Shown: piece after piece, positions 46,901-56,386 of the stretch | Numbering within the stretch: the first letter of the stretch is position 1 | Layout of the letters: each line of letters begins with the position of its first letter | Source of the DNA: Methanotrichaceae archaeon | GTDB lineage: Archaea; Halobacteriota; Methanosarcinia; Methanotrichales; Methanotrichaceae | Assembly: GCA_013178225.1 (NCBI GenBank) | Contig: JABLXE010000013.1 | Coordinates: 1-64,000 of the forward strand | Reading direction: 5' to 3' | DNA: 64,000 bases | The notes under the pieces: model-generated | The model's input: only the letters and a program-made list of their open reading frames with translations | Database searches by the model: none | What the model was told of the DNA's origin: nothing | Position numbers and translations under genes: made by a program

Positions 46901-47155
46901 TCTTCCGTTTCTCCTGGCGCATATCCCGGCATAGAGCAAGAAGAATGCAGCTATGCTGTTTGTGATCAAGGGGCTCAAGTCCGAAAAAACCATGAGCCTG
47001 AAGGAATCATCCCTGAGCAGATACTGTCCTATGGCATAAAACAAGACCAGCCCCGCGGCAATGAGAATCGACCTGCGGGTGGATAGCGACCAGCATTCAC
47101 CCGACTGACCTGGGTGCGGAGCGATCTCCCGGATCTGCGCATCGGATTTATCCAT
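43937..47155 (-). CDS. Hybrid sensor histidine kinase with membrane sensor and two receivers
   Basis: 1072 residues. About ten N-terminal helices (25-350) form a membrane sensor. A coiled coil (about 365-425, LNEGLELRVKERTSQLEIAN) links to a PAS domain (about 430-560, DFLPDPTFVIDRQGKVIAWN). The kinase core has the H-box NMSHEIRTPMNAVIGM with phospho-His near 574, and N, G1 and G2 boxes (LLGNAVKFTERGE, VEDTGIGIDREDI, YGGTGLGLAISKRI). Receiver 1 has Asp near 858 (LLDAAIPDTDS). Receiver 2 has Asp near 994 (VIFMDVQMPEMDGLEATR) and ends YISKPIRMQDLSLAL. It senses an unknown cue and relays phosphate within itself. No output regulator gene is adjacent. Confidence 0.93.
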   Translation of the reverse strand: MDKSDAQIREIAPHPGQSGECWSLSTRRSILIAAGLVLFYAIGQYLLRDDSFRLMVFSDLSPLITNSIAAFFLLYAGICARRNGRSEYMAWMMMAISYACWVLGDIIWCYYELYLGEEAFPSPADVPYLLIYPLFLIGILLLPSAALSSKERIKMTLDTSIVLITAVIVFWGFFISPAIEAESGVDDLTKVLAVAYPVMDLVLFFALVELLFKKMEATYQRPLLIIAASLMVVIFVDLGFMQESLQEDYVSGTLLDIGWVLGPVLAALAGAIYIDSLKKDRKMAEGSSRVRYGQYTWPLYLPYICAIGAFVLLVWSHDHPFPLSFSALSLALGGIIGLVIVRQIIALNENAQLFDEAQDELTEKKRAEEEVKRLNEGLELRVKERTSQLEIANRDLQNEISEREQAESALRESRRRLSDIIDFLPDPTFVIDRQGKVIAWNRAIENLTSIRAANILGKGDYEYAIPFYGNRRPILIDLVLNPESEYRSKYSDIKLIDDGTLVGEAYMSSLRGREAYLVGSAAALYDSHGNVNGAIESISDITERKRAEEDLRNAKENAETATIAKSKFLANMSHEIRTPMNAVIGMTGLLMQTDLKPEQREYVETIRSSGDALLSIINDILDFSKIDGGKLVLEHQPFDLISCIEQSLDLVSAKGAEKGLEITCIIENGVPARILGDASRLRQILLNLLGNAVKFTERGEVTLRVDALQEEAKKIKLHFSVEDTGIGIDREDISKLFEHFSQVTTSSKRNYGGTGLGLAISKRIVKQMGGEIWAESEPGAGSTFHFTLLAEPAAGVETRTGDEVLKGKDVLIVDDSATAKEMLLKAVQSWKMNGDAAADGREAVELSSRKHFDVVLLDAAIPDTDSLALSRAIGKKQGRPVIMLTPVGRSLPGDSLVAGWVTKPVKTHLLHQRLMDLFSPEKSDREKVPPNESFDLTKSGQASLRILLAEDNQVNQRVALSMLKKLGYQADLASNGLEVIKALEQQSYDVIFMDVQMPEMDGLEATRRIRRLGIDTCIIAMTAYAMDGDRERFLGEGMDEYISKPIRMQDLSLALKSCNQKAKKDKTPASTL

Positions 47156-47559
47156 AATTTTGCGGCCTCGTAAGAGATCTGATCCCAGCTGATGCGACTC
47201 TGGCGGCGAGAGTGCCCATCATGATGCTATTGTCGGGCATAGGTCATTAGCGCAGTTTGCGTCTCCAGCAGGTAGCACTTCGGGCAGTCGTCTTGGGATC
47301 TCTACAAAGTTAATCTTCTCCATCATTTCATAAAATATCATAATGCGGAACGGGAATCTCTTAGCCTTCGTTTAACTGCGTGCCTCCATTTATATGAAGT
47401 CATATCTCAACTTCTAATATAACAATATATCTATTTGCAGATAGGATGCCCGGTCCTTGACCTGAGACGCCCAATTTTTCTAAGATATTTTATCTTAATT
47501 AGCGTATTATTTCATGCATTAGACTTATCTCTCCTAAGGTCCCATTTCTCGCAGGTGAA
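47156..47559. other. Divergent intergenic region, no gene seen
   Basis: Carries the promoters of the kinase and of the solenoid protein. AT-rich segment AATATAACAATATATC near 47417 is TATA-like. No coding frame. Confidence 0.45.
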
Positions 47560-48099
47560 ATGCGATTGATGGAAGATTTTTCACAAATGACCCCTGAAGA
47601 TAAGCTATCGTTCGTAATCGATCATCTACACGATATGCCCGACGATATGACCGAGCAGGGCATAGAGATATTGCTCTCCTCCGGAGAGACGGAGTACGCG
47701 GCCGTGCTGGCCAGGGACAAGGGAATGACGCAGAAGGCAATCGATATATTGCTGGATTCAGGCGACTATCTCTGGGCGGGATTGATGGCCAAGAATGCCG
47801 GCCGGCTCGCAGAATCAGAGCGGATCTATCGAGACGGCCTGCAATACTATATCGATATGGAGATGTACGGTCGGGCGATCTCGGCAGCCACGGCCCTCAA
47901 GCTTTCCGCGGATGAAATAGACTCCCTGTTCCACAAGGGCGTTGAGGTGGAGAGCCGGGGAATGAACCTTGGTGCCGCCAGGGATATGATCGACTGCGCC
48001 CTGGAATCTCTGGAGATTTCAATAATGGGAAGGGACGATGAGGTCTCCTGCCAGCTGAGAGAGGCCATTTCGCAGGAACGAAAAAGGCTTGCAGAATAG
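47560..48099 (+). CDS. Alpha-solenoid (TPR-like) protein of unknown function
   Basis: 179 residues starting at ATG 47560 with CAGGTGA upstream. Repeated helix pairs with the pattern YAAVLARDKGMTQKAIDILL, YLWAGLMAKNAGRLAESERI and YGRAISAATALKLSADEIDS resemble TPR/SEL1-like solenoids that scaffold protein contacts. Cytoplasmic, no signal. It converges on rnz 17 bases downstream. Confidence 0.7.
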   Translation: MRLMEDFSQMTPEDKLSFVIDHLHDMPDDMTEQGIEILLSSGETEYAAVLARDKGMTQKAIDILLDSGDYLWAGLMAKNAGRLAESERIYRDGLQYYIDMEMYGRAISAATALKLSADEIDSLFHKGVEVESRGMNLGAARDMIDCALESLEISIMGRDDEVSCQLREAISQERKRLAE

Positions 48100-48116
48100 A
48101 AGCTTGAACCAATATC

Positions 48117-49034
48117 TCATGAATCTCTGAGCTTGATCTCCAGTTTCATGAAATCCTCAGCTATAAGCGTCCTCTCGAAGAACCGTTTGGCCTCTTGCAG
48201 AAGCCTTAAGGTGTCCTCCGAATAGCGGGAGCTTATGTGGGTGAGCACCAGCTGCCTCACTCCGGCGCGGCTGGCCAGCTGTGCCGCCTCGCTGGCCGTG
48301 CTGTGCTTCGTCTCTCTCGCCCAGTCCGCCATCTCGTCGGCCAGCGCTCCATCGTGGATCAGGAGGTCCGCATTGCGGCTGGCATCTTCTACAGACCTGC
48401 AGGGCCTGGTGTCGCCGCTATAGACGATTTTCCTGCCGGGGCGGGGGCTGCCCATGACCTGCTCCGGCCTGACGGTCCTTCCGTCTATCTCCACACATTC
48501 TCCATGCTGAAGCCTGCCGAAGAGAGGACCGGGCGGCACAGCAAGGGCTATGGCCGCTTCCCGGTCAAACCTGCCCGGCCGCTGATTCTCTCGGAGCACG
48601 TAGCCCACGCTTGGGACGCTGTGATTGGTCTCCAGGGCCTCCACTTCGTAGCCCTCCATTCTCAACACGTCTCCTGGCCACAGGTCCAGGGCCCGGATCT
48701 CGAAGTCCCGGAAGGAATGGCAGAGCGAGCGGAGGGTCTTTACCAGATCGGTGGTGCGAGCAGGGCCGGCGATGGTCAATGGCTCCTCTCTTCCCTGAAA
48801 AGCCATGGTCTCCAGCAGGCCTGGCACTCCCAGCATATGATCGGCGTGAAGATGAGTCAGAAATATATAATTCAGGTGCATCATTCCCGTTCTGGCGCGC
48901 ATCATTTGCCGCTGGGTGCCTTCACCGCAGTCGAACAGGATAAGCTCCCCCTCCCGGTTGACCAGCACCGCAGAGGGATTTCTCTCCGGAGTGGGAAGTG
49001 AGCCTGCAGTTCCCAGAAAGGTTACGTTCAGCAT
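48117..49034 (-). CDS. rnz: Ribonuclease Z (tRNA 3'-end processing)
   Basis: 305 residues of the short RNase Z form. The metal site HLHADHMLGVPGLLETMAFQ is the beta-lactamase motif. The N-terminal GSLPTPERNPSAVLV and ILFDCGEGTQRQMMRAR are diagnostic for the family. Further ligands are in GKIVYSGDTRPCRSV-like (RKIVYSGDTRP) and LTHISSRYSED. It cuts precursor tRNA after the discriminator base. Confidence 0.95.
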   Translation of the reverse strand: MLNVTFLGTAGSLPTPERNPSAVLVNREGELILFDCGEGTQRQMMRARTGMMHLNYIFLTHLHADHMLGVPGLLETMAFQGREEPLTIAGPARTTDLVKTLRSLCHSFRDFEIRALDLWPGDVLRMEGYEVEALETNHSVPSVGYVLRENQRPGRFDREAAIALAVPPGPLFGRLQHGECVEIDGRTVRPEQVMGSPRPGRKIVYSGDTRPCRSVEDASRNADLLIHDGALADEMADWARETKHSTASEAAQLASRAGVRQLVLTHISSRYSEDTLRLLQEAKRFFERTLIAEDFMKLEIKLRDS

Positions 49035-49191
49035 TCCAGACCTCGCATGTTACTCATCCGGCTGAAAGGGCCCCTCGCAGCATATCATTCTTTCGTCCAC
49101 AAAGGACGTTTCATCAAAAGCGGCCCGCTCTCTGCCAAAGTGTCCGAAAGATTTTTAATTGAAGTGCCCCGATAGTGATTAGGGGTTTAGA

Positions 49192-49647
49192 GTGAACGGC
49201 ATTCAATTAACTATATTAGCCCTGGCTTTTGCCATCATTCCGGCTGCCGGACAGCTGGACCAGGGCAGCGGTCGTGCCGTCTCGCCATATTATCAGAGCG
49301 TGGGCGGGGATTTCGGCAAAGTCTGGATTCAGAACTTTCTTGCCCAGAGCCGGCCGCCCGTGCAGACGTCCAACAACACCAGCCTCTGGAACTGGGGTGG
49401 ATCTCCCATCGACAAAACGATAGTGGACGGAAGGCTGGTTCCGAAAGACGAAAGCGGCACGGTGACCATCAGGGCTCTGGACTGGCTGGGAGAGCGGCCC
49501 CTGGGAGAGCCGGTTTACCTCAACAGCAGCTACAACCTGGGAATGGCAGCACCGATGTCTCCGCTTTACCTGTCTGACGATCCCTGGATCCGGGCACAGC
49601 AGCTCGGAACTGTGGTCAGAACTACCACCAGTTATCAGACCCTGTGA
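49192..49647 (+). CDS. Small secreted protein of unknown function
   Basis: 151 residues from GTG at 49192. A signal peptide (QLTILALAFAIIPAAGQ) precedes a mature part with no Cys and little repeat structure (LWNWGGSPIDKTIVDGRLVP). ATTTTTAATTG about 40 bases upstream is TATA-like. The stop overlaps the upstream region of the deaminase gene. Family not recognised. Confidence 0.65.
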   Translation: MNGIQLTILALAFAIIPAAGQLDQGSGRAVSPYYQSVGGDFGKVWIQNFLAQSRPPVQTSNNTSLWNWGGSPIDKTIVDGRLVPKDESGTVTIRALDWLGERPLGEPVYLNSSYNLGMAAPMSPLYLSDDPWIRAQQLGTVVRTTTSYQTL

Positions 49648-49655
49648 GAGGCGCA

Positions 49656-50126
49656 ATGATTCACGACGGCTTTATGAATGAGGCTCTGGCGGAGGCCCGG
49701 AAAGGACAAAGCGAAGGCGGTGTGCCCATAGGCGCGGTTCTGGTAAAGGATGAAGAGATCGTAGCCCGGGGCAGAAACCGGCGGGTGCAAAGCGGGTCAT
49801 CCGTTCTGCATGCCGAGATAGACTGCCTGCGACAGGCCGGGCCGGTGGCGGCCTGCCGGGGTGCCATCCTCTACACCACGCTCATGCCCTGCCTGCTCTG
49901 TGCCGGGGCTGCGGTGCAGATGGGGATTTCCAGGGTGGTGGCCGGGGAATCGGAGACCCTTTCCGGAGAACGCTGGCTCTTGGAGGCTTACGGCATCGAG
50001 GTTGAGGATCTGGACCTGGAGGAGTGCAAGGTGCTCATGAGGACGTTCATTGCCCAAAACCGGGATTTATGGGACGAGGAGCTGGGTCTATCTTCATCTG
50101 GAAAAGATAGTTTGAAGGATCTGTGA
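49656..50126 (+). CDS. Nucleoside/base deaminase (cytidine-deaminase fold)
   Basis: 156 residues from MIHDGFMNEALAEARKGQSE. The zinc site is HAEIDC (His and catalytic Glu) and MPCLLCAGAAVQMGISRVV (two Cys). GGVPIGAVLVKDEEIVARGR is the family start. The length and the C-terminal LWDEELGL fit cytosine or guanine deaminase-like proteins; TadA of tRNA adenosine is an alternative. It has AGAGG a few bases ahead and slightly overlaps the neighbour's stop, so the pair may be cotranscribed. Confidence 0.85.
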   Translation: MIHDGFMNEALAEARKGQSEGGVPIGAVLVKDEEIVARGRNRRVQSGSSVLHAEIDCLRQAGPVAACRGAILYTTLMPCLLCAGAAVQMGISRVVAGESETLSGERWLLEAYGIEVEDLDLEECKVLMRTFIAQNRDLWDEELGLSSSGKDSLKDL

Positions 50127-50270
50127 GCCCCGGACGCCTCGCATTTGCCGACCGGGGCTTGAGGGATTGCGTTTCTACTCTTTTGCTTGCGGCCAAGCCA
50201 GGATTGTGGTGCCGATCTTGGGCTTTTAGCGAAGAGTCATAAATAGTAATAGATGCTTGCTTTAGGCGGT

Positions 50271-51056
50271 ATGAGCACCACAAGAATTCTCTCCTGGAAC
50301 GTAAACGGCCTGCGGGCCCTGTACAAAAAGGGTTTCATGTCCTGGCTGAAGGAGGACGGACCCGACATCCTGTGCCTGCAGGAGACCAAGGCTCGAGAGG
50401 ATCAGTTGCCACCAGAGATCAAGAACATTCCCGGCTACCATTCTTACTTCTCGTCCGGTGATCGGGCCGGCTATGGCGGAGTCGCCCTGTTTTCGAAAGA
50501 GAAGCCGGTTGCGCTCAAAAAGACTCTGGGATGGAAGGACTTCGATGATGAAGGAAGGGCCATAGTTGCCGACTACGGCGATTTCCTGCTCTTCAACGTC
50601 TATTTTCCCAACGGCAAGGCCTCAAAAGAGCGATTACAGTATAAGTTGGAGTTCTACGACCGCTTCCTGCAGATGATCGACGGCCTGAAGGAGCAGGGAA
50701 AGGCTATCGTCTTCTGCGGCGATGTGAACACCGCTCACAAGGAGATAGATCTGGCCCGGCCCAAGCAGAACGAGAAGATCTCCGGCTTTCTGCCTGTTGA
50801 GAGGGCCTGGATAGACAGGGTGATTGAGCACGGATTTCTGGATACCTTTCGCATCTTCGAGCTTGATGGAGGACACTATTCCTGGTGGGACCTAAAGACC
50901 CGGGCCCGGGAGCGCAACGTGGGCTGGAGAATTGATTACTTCTTCGTCAGCCGGAATCTGGAGGACAGAGTCAAGTCCGCCTTCATCCTGAAGGACGTGA
51001 CCGGCTCGGACCACTGTCCGGTGGGAATTGAGCTATTGCGGGAAGATGAGAAATAA
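50271..51056 (+). CDS. xth: Exodeoxyribonuclease III / AP endonuclease
   Basis: 261 residues from [20 protein letters not shown]. All catalytic motifs of the EEP nuclease family are present: [40 protein letters not shown], and at the end [13 protein letters not shown] with the catalytic His. It cuts DNA at abasic sites in base excision repair. The start 50271 fits a TATA box (CATAAATAG) about 33 bases upstream. Confidence 0.94.
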   Translation: MSTTRILSWNVNGLRALYKKGFMSWLKEDGPDILCLQETKAREDQLPPEIKNIPGYHSYFSSGDRAGYGGVALFSKEKPVALKKTLGWKDFDDEGRAIVADYGDFLLFNVYFPNGKASKERLQYKLEFYDRFLQMIDGLKEQGKAIVFCGDVNTAHKEIDLARPKQNEKISGFLPVERAWIDRVIEHGFLDTFRIFELDGGHYSWWDLKTRARERNVGWRIDYFFVSRNLEDRVKSAFILKDVTGSDHCPVGIELLREDEK

Positions 51057-51130
51057 TAAAATAGTGGTAATAAAATGGTGTAATGAAATGGGGGCTGCGG
51101 GGGCATTTCCTGCCCCTTCGGCCCTCCGGT

Positions 51131-52075
51131 TCAGGGACGGTACTTATAAAGTATGTCGTTTTCGGTCACCGCGTAAAGATTTCCTCCCCCGGCGTAAATG
51201 CTCTTCAGAGGAATGCTGAAGCCGCTGGTTTTTATCTGAGTCCATTGATCTGGCTGGCCGTCGTACTTCCAGATCTGCTTTCCATCCCCGGATAGACCGT
51301 AGAGCACAGTCGTTCCCAGCGGCGGCTGGCCGCAGCCGGTCACATCGACCACGAAATCCCTTCCCGGCATGCCTATTGCAAACCAGGAATCGGGGGTTCC
51401 GCTATATTGGTAAATATCTCCTGTTTCCGGTTCGGTGGCGTACAGCCAGACCCCTCCAGCATAAATCTGTTTGGCTGGACCGCCTATCTGCTGCCATTGT
51501 TCAGGAGTGCCGGAGTACTTCCACACCGCCTCGCCGCCTGGCGAAATTCCGAATAGCAGGGCCTGTCCCGGATCGCCTCCCTGCGGCCCCGGAACCCTCG
51601 TTCCGTAAGCGCCTGCAGCAGCAAATGTCTTGCCGGGGCCGCCAATCTTGGTCCATTCATACGACTGGCCTTTGTACTCGTAAATATCTCCCGTATCCGG
51701 ATTTGTGGCGTAGAGCTTGCCGCCACCGCCATATATCTTGGCAGCCGGGCCTCCTATCTGCTGCCACAGATCAGTCTGGCCGGAATAGACGAAAACGCCG
51801 GTTGCACCTGGATCAATCTTGAAGAGATCGCCGCCGGCTGCGGCGTACATCTTGCTGGCTGTTCCGATGCGCTTCCAGTCATTGGGCGTTCCCCGGTATT
51901 CGTAGATCTCCTTGCTGCTTTTCTTGACCGCGAAGAGATCGGTGGTTCCGGCATTCTGGTCGTGATTGACCACAACCGTTGATACCGGCTCGTTCCACAG
52001 CTTCTGCCACCCTGCTGCACCCGAAAAGGACAGCAGCAAGAGTGATATCGCAGCTATAGTCAGCAATTTCTTCAT
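51131..52075 (-). CDS. Secreted beta-propeller repeat protein
   Basis: 314 residues. A signal peptide (LLTIAAISLLLLSFSGAAG) is followed by about six units of roughly 45-48 residues (IYEYRGTPNDWKRIGTASKM, IYEYKGQSYEWTKIGGPGKT, IYQYSGTPDSWFAIGMPGRD). The unit W-x2-IGGPAKxIYAGGxxLYATxPETGDIYxY is typical of tachylectin-like or WD40-like sugar-binding propellers. No anchor. Ligand unknown. Compare the frameshifted propeller at 8342-9542, which is a different repeat type. Confidence 0.8.
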   Translation of the reverse strand: MKKLLTIAAISLLLLSFSGAAGWQKLWNEPVSTVVVNHDQNAGTTDLFAVKKSSKEIYEYRGTPNDWKRIGTASKMYAAAGGDLFKIDPGATGVFVYSGQTDLWQQIGGPAAKIYGGGGKLYATNPDTGDIYEYKGQSYEWTKIGGPGKTFAAAGAYGTRVPGPQGGDPGQALLFGISPGGEAVWKYSGTPEQWQQIGGPAKQIYAGGVWLYATEPETGDIYQYSGTPDSWFAIGMPGRDFVVDVTGCGQPPLGTTVLYGLSGDGKQIWKYDGQPDQWTQIKTSGFSIPLKSIYAGGGNLYAVTENDILYKYRP

Positions 52076-52194
52076 GACCTATTACCTAGCAAGCATCATA
52101 ACAATTATTTGTATAAGAATGTTCTTCAGAAAGGAGTTCCAATAGATACAAAAATTAGGATATTATTTACATTATTAATACTATTAGTATTGAG

Positions 52195-53166
52195 CTACAT
52201 CCATTCATAATGAGCCATCACTTCGGGAACGAAATCGTAGAGCAGGCTGTTTTCCACATACCCGAAAAAGAGACATCCGCCACACTCTCTGGCGGCTTTT
52301 TTCCTCAGATCTCTGGATCTGTTCCATACCTTCTCCAGGCCCTCGGAGACATTGCCCAACGGCTCCTTATACGCCCTGCAGTTCTCAATCGTCCCGTCTG
52401 AGGCCACGTGCAGAACTATGTCGCTCGCATGGCAGCGAAAAGAAGGCCTTCCGGACTTCACCATCTGCAGGTAGGTGCAGGAATTAATTATCGGCGCTCC
52501 CCCTTTCTTGAGGTCGATTAAGCGATCAATGGCCCTCTGAAATACCGCCTGGTCTTTTATGCCCAGACGGTCCCAAACCCCAGAGTCGATGCAGCTGTGC
52601 TGGAAAAGCGGCTCGAAGGAGATCCACACCTCCAGAGACCTTGCCAGATCCACCATCTCCTCCAGCTCGTTCAGGTTCGTGCCGGAGATGACGCAGTTTA
52701 TGAGCACCTCGTGGCCGAGATCCCTCGCGGTCCTGATGCCCTTCACGACCGCGGACGAATCGATTCCCCGCAGCAGCTTGTGGCTCTTTATGCCGTCTAA
52801 GGAGACGGAGAGGTAATCCAGGTCCGAAAGTTCAGGGGCCCTTTTTTCCAGCAGGACTCCGTTGGTCACCATAGAGGTGATCATTCCCGCATCTTTGGCA
52901 TATGCCAGGATCTGAGGCAGATCTTCTCGCAGCAGCGGCTCTGCTGCCCAGGCGTTGTAAACTCCTATTCCGAAGTCGCTGGCCTGATCCAGCAGGCGCA
53001 AGACCTCCGGCCTGCTCATCCCCTCTCCAGGATATCTCCAGTACTCGCAGAAGCTGCAGCGCAGGTTGCAGCGGGCGTTGATTGCATGCGAGAGCACAAA
53101 GGGCCTCCTCTTGACCCTCATCTGCCACAGGGCCTTTGCCGCCAGCTTGGGAGAAAATGTCCTCAT
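52195..53166 (-). CDS. Radical SAM protein
   Basis: 323 residues from MRTFSPKLAAKALWQMRVKR. The iron-sulfur site is NARCNLRCSFCEYWRYP (C-x3-C-x2-C), the SAM-binding GE-like GIGVYNAWAAEPLLRED follows, and a C-terminal Cys group (ENCRAYKEPLG, ARECGGCLFFG) suggests an extra cluster as in SPASM or HemN/MoaA-like maturases. The start 53166 is chosen because the longer frame overlaps the divergent gene's promoter. Substrate unknown; peptide modification or a cofactor step is possible. Confidence 0.85.
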   Translation of the reverse strand: MRTFSPKLAAKALWQMRVKRRPFVLSHAINARCNLRCSFCEYWRYPGEGMSRPEVLRLLDQASDFGIGVYNAWAAEPLLREDLPQILAYAKDAGMITSMVTNGVLLEKRAPELSDLDYLSVSLDGIKSHKLLRGIDSSAVVKGIRTARDLGHEVLINCVISGTNLNELEEMVDLARSLEVWISFEPLFQHSCIDSGVWDRLGIKDQAVFQRAIDRLIDLKKGGAPIINSCTYLQMVKSGRPSFRCHASDIVLHVASDGTIENCRAYKEPLGNVSEGLEKVWNRSRDLRKKAARECGGCLFFGYVENSLLYDFVPEVMAHYEWM

Positions 53167-53398
53167 ATGTTTTTCAGCGCTTGAGTCACTGTCTCCTGGA
53201 TTATTATGCTTTTTCCCTTTTTTCCATGGCAGCTCTGAGCTGATGCCGTCCCCATCAGGGCTAATAATATCATGATAGTCAGGCGAAGAACCCAGACTGA
53301 AATCGGCTTTAACGACAATCTTTCCCAGAATTTTATAAAGGAAAAAGGTTTTATCAGTGACAGAGCAATCATTGCCTGCCGGAGGATAGGCGGAATTG

Positions 53399-56386
53399 GT
53401 GCAGAAGGATACTCTACCAGGGGATCTGCTGGCGTGCGTGGCTGCAGCATTGGCAGCGCTGCTTCTCACCACCGGCTCAGCGGAATCATTGTTCTCAATA
53501 AGTGCCTATGCGGCTCTGGCTCTGGCCTTCTTCCTGCCGGGGTATGCTTTATCCGTGGCTGTCTTTCCCGGCAGGAACGATCTCGAGGACCGGAGCAGAG
53601 CTGCTCTGATACTTCTCTTCAGCGCGACCTCAGCATTTCTGCTGGGTCTGTTTCTGAACTTCATAGGTCATCTGAATGCTGCGTCTTTGAGCCAGCTCCT
53701 GGTGTTCCTGGCCGCAGCCGCCATCGCTGTGGCTCATCTGCACAGGTCCTCGCTTCCCAGGAGCCGCAGGTTCTCTCCCGGCCAGAGGCGAAATCTCCGG
53801 TCCACCTGGAAGATGCAGCCCTCAAAGGCACTGCCAGGCTCAGGGGCAGTCCTGCCTCTGATTTTGGTGGCACTGGTTCTGATAGCGGCCGCAGTGGGTC
53901 TGGGCCACTTCATGCATCCTCAGTCTGAAAATGGCTTTACAGAGTTTGTGGTTGATGGAAGTGAAGAGGGCTCAAGTCCCCTTCAGGCCGTGGCGGGCCA
54001 GGCCCGGGAATCGCTGGTGAGAATTGTCAATCACGAAGGTCGAAGCGAGGACTATACTCTTCTGCTGCTCTCAAACGGCCGCAAAGTCTGGTCAGACCAG
54101 CTCGAGCTGGATGATGGGGAGCAGTGGAACAGGTCTGTGAGCTATACGCTGCAGGAGCCGGGAATATCTCAGGTCCTGGATTTCCTTTTGTACCGGAGCG
54201 GCAATTCAACTTCTCCCTATCTGTCCCAGCGGCTCTTATTCGATGTCGGATCTCCGGAGAGGACCCTCGAAAGTGCAAACGCCTCCAACGAGACTGAGGC
54301 CTCCCAAGCCACTCTTGCCGGGGACTCGGCCGCCAGTTCCACACCGGCTCCAGTCGTTTTGGCCTCAACTTCGTCGTCAGGATCATCATCATCAGGATCA
54401 TCAGGCTCATCGTCAGGATCGACCTCCAGATCGACCACAAAGCCTGCTTCAGCCTCAGCCGGCAGCGAAGAAAGCACTGCCGCCGAATCATATGTGTCTG
54501 AGCCTCTGCCGCAGGCAGAAGACGGAGCGTATGACCTTTCCGGTCAGGAAGATCAATTAGACGATCAATTGGACGATCAACCGGACGGTCAATCAGATGG
54601 TCAATCGGATGATCGGTCCGATAGTCAGTCGCCGGCAGAGGCATCAGTGGCATCAGAGGCCGCCGGTGAAGAGGGCCTGACCGCGCCCTCCGAAAGCGAT
54701 GCCGGGCCAAAAGGGGCCGTCTCAGCTCCAAGCATACCAACGATTGTGCCGCTACGAAAGATCGAGGAGCTTGAGGCCAGCCTCAACTCAAGCCTTGAGG
54801 CTTCTTTACGGAATGAGGGACAGGTCGATGGTGTCGCTGAAGATCTGCCAGAAGATGAGACCCTGGGCGCGCCCTCAGAGCCTGAGGAGACCGCAGCAGA
54901 ACCGCTTGCATCAGAGCCCTCAAAGCCGGAAAATGACAGCTCCATTTCGAAAGCAGCAGAGCCTGCTTTGATAGACGTAAATTCGAGCGTTCTTGCCGCA
55001 GAGGACGAATCATCCGATAATCGAGTGCCTCAGATCACAGACCTTTATTCCGACCGGCCCAGTCCGCAGCCGCAGGGAACCACGGTGATCTGGACTGCCA
55101 AGGCCGACGATCCTGAGGACGATGCGCTTAACTACAAGTTCTACCTGGACGGTAAAGCCGTCACCAGCTGGACCAGGTCCAATACCTGGAACTGGCTGTC
55201 CACCGGCTCTCCGGCCGGAGAGCACCTGATCAGCGTATGGGTAAGAGACGGAAACCATGCCGATAAGAAGGGCTGCGACTGCTTCATGAACCGTACTTTT
55301 TCCCTGCGCTCTCCCAATGAGATGCCGGCGTTGATAGATCTCCTGCCGGATAAGTCCAGCCCCCAGCCGGCGGGAGGAAGCATTACCTGGAGGGTGAACG
55401 CCAGGGACCCTGAGGAAGACCAGATTCTCTACCGCTTCTTCCTGAACGGCCAGGCGGTCACCGACTGGCAGAAGTCGGGAATCTGGATATGGCCCACCTC
55501 GGGATTGCCCTCTGGAGACTATCAGGTCAAGGTGTGGATAAGAGACGGGATGCACGCGGCAGCCGACCGCTTTGATGCCTCCAAAGAAGCCCTCTTTTCC
55601 CTGGCCGATTCCAATTCCGTTCCGTCCCTCAACAGCTTTTCTCCCGATTTGCCGGACCCGCAAACTCCGGGGTCTGTCGTGACCTGGACGGCGGTTGCCA
55701 CCGATCCGGAAGGAGACCCCGTACTGTACAGGTTCCTGATAAACGATGCAGCGGCAACTGCCTGGTCCGGCTCCGGTTCCTGGAGCTGGAACACGACCGG
55801 CATGCAGGACGGAAACTATAAGATAGGCGTACAGGTCAGAGACGGCCTGCACGGCGATAGCGAAAAAGCAGACGGCTCAATGGACTTCACCTATACTCTG
55901 CAGTCATCCAACCAGAAACCTGCCATCTCCAGCCTGGAGGCGGACAAATCCAGCCCGCAGGCACAGGGAGCAGAGATCGCCTGGACCGCAGAGGTGTCCG
56001 ATCCGGAGGGTGACCCGGTTCTGGTGCGGTTTTTGCTTAACGGGCGGCCTCAGACCGGCTGGTCGAGATCCACTACCTGGACCTGGGACACTGGAGATCT
56101 GACGGAAGGAACCTACAGGATCGGCGTTTCGGCCAGAGACGGGCTACATGCCGATTCCGAGGGCTATGACAACTACTGGGAGACGCCCTTCGTCCTGCGC
56201 TCTGCGATAGACCAGCAGATAGATGAGCTCATGAGCACCCGCGGTCAAAATAAGGCCAGCTATCAGTCCACAGACATCGCCCTATCCGCCGACAACGATA
56301 CAACAGTGTACGCCGTCCTGGGAAAAACCAGGGATGACTCCAGCCAGAATACCGGCGTGAGAGATACCTACAGGGTTGGGGATTGA
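53399..56386 (+). CDS. DUF1616 membrane protein with four Ig-like domains
   Basis: About 995 residues; GTG 53399 or TTG 53396 is the start, after GGAGGATA. Four N-terminal helices (about 10-120) and an ectodomain (about 180-290) match archaeal DUF1616. A Ser/Gly-rich then acidic linker follows (about 320-500), including tandem DDQLDDQPDGQSDGQSDD encoded by short repeats. Then come four Ig-like or cadherin-like domains, period 99 residues (about 541, 640, 739, 838), each of the form PxxxSxxDKSSPQPxG and DPEGDPVLYRF. The end (KTRDDSSQNTGVRDTYRVGD) is unassigned. Probably a large cell-surface or S-layer-associated protein. Confidence 0.8.
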   Translation: MQKDTLPGDLLACVAAALAALLLTTGSAESLFSISAYAALALAFFLPGYALSVAVFPGRNDLEDRSRAALILLFSATSAFLLGLFLNFIGHLNAASLSQLLVFLAAAAIAVAHLHRSSLPRSRRFSPGQRRNLRSTWKMQPSKALPGSGAVLPLILVALVLIAAAVGLGHFMHPQSENGFTEFVVDGSEEGSSPLQAVAGQARESLVRIVNHEGRSEDYTLLLLSNGRKVWSDQLELDDGEQWNRSVSYTLQEPGISQVLDFLLYRSGNSTSPYLSQRLLFDVGSPERTLESANASNETEASQATLAGDSAASSTPAPVVLASTSSSGSSSSGSSGSSSGSTSRSTTKPASASAGSEESTAAESYVSEPLPQAEDGAYDLSGQEDQLDDQLDDQPDGQSDGQSDDRSDSQSPAEASVASEAAGEEGLTAPSESDAGPKGAVSAPSIPTIVPLRKIEELEASLNSSLEASLRNEGQVDGVAEDLPEDETLGAPSEPEETAAEPLASEPSKPENDSSISKAAEPALIDVNSSVLAAEDESSDNRVPQITDLYSDRPSPQPQGTTVIWTAKADDPEDDALNYKFYLDGKAVTSWTRSNTWNWLSTGSPAGEHLISVWVRDGNHADKKGCDCFMNRTFSLRSPNEMPALIDLLPDKSSPQPAGGSITWRVNARDPEEDQILYRFFLNGQAVTDWQKSGIWIWPTSGLPSGDYQVKVWIRDGMHAAADRFDASKEALFSLADSNSVPSLNSFSPDLPDPQTPGSVVTWTAVATDPEGDPVLYRFLINDAAATAWSGSGSWSWNTTGMQDGNYKIGVQVRDGLHGDSEKADGSMDFTYTLQSSNQKPAISSLEADKSSPQAQGAEIAWTAEVSDPEGDPVLVRFLLNGRPQTGWSRSTTWTWDTGDLTEGTYRIGVSARDGLHADSEGYDNYWETPFVLRSAIDQQIDELMSTRGQNKASYQSTDIALSADNDTTVYAVLGKTRDDSSQNTGVRDTYRVGD

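Noticed and set aside
55010-55852. Minus-strand 280-codon frame over the Ig-like domains
   Set aside because: Shadow of GC-rich repeated coding DNA; composition and lack of motif speak against it.
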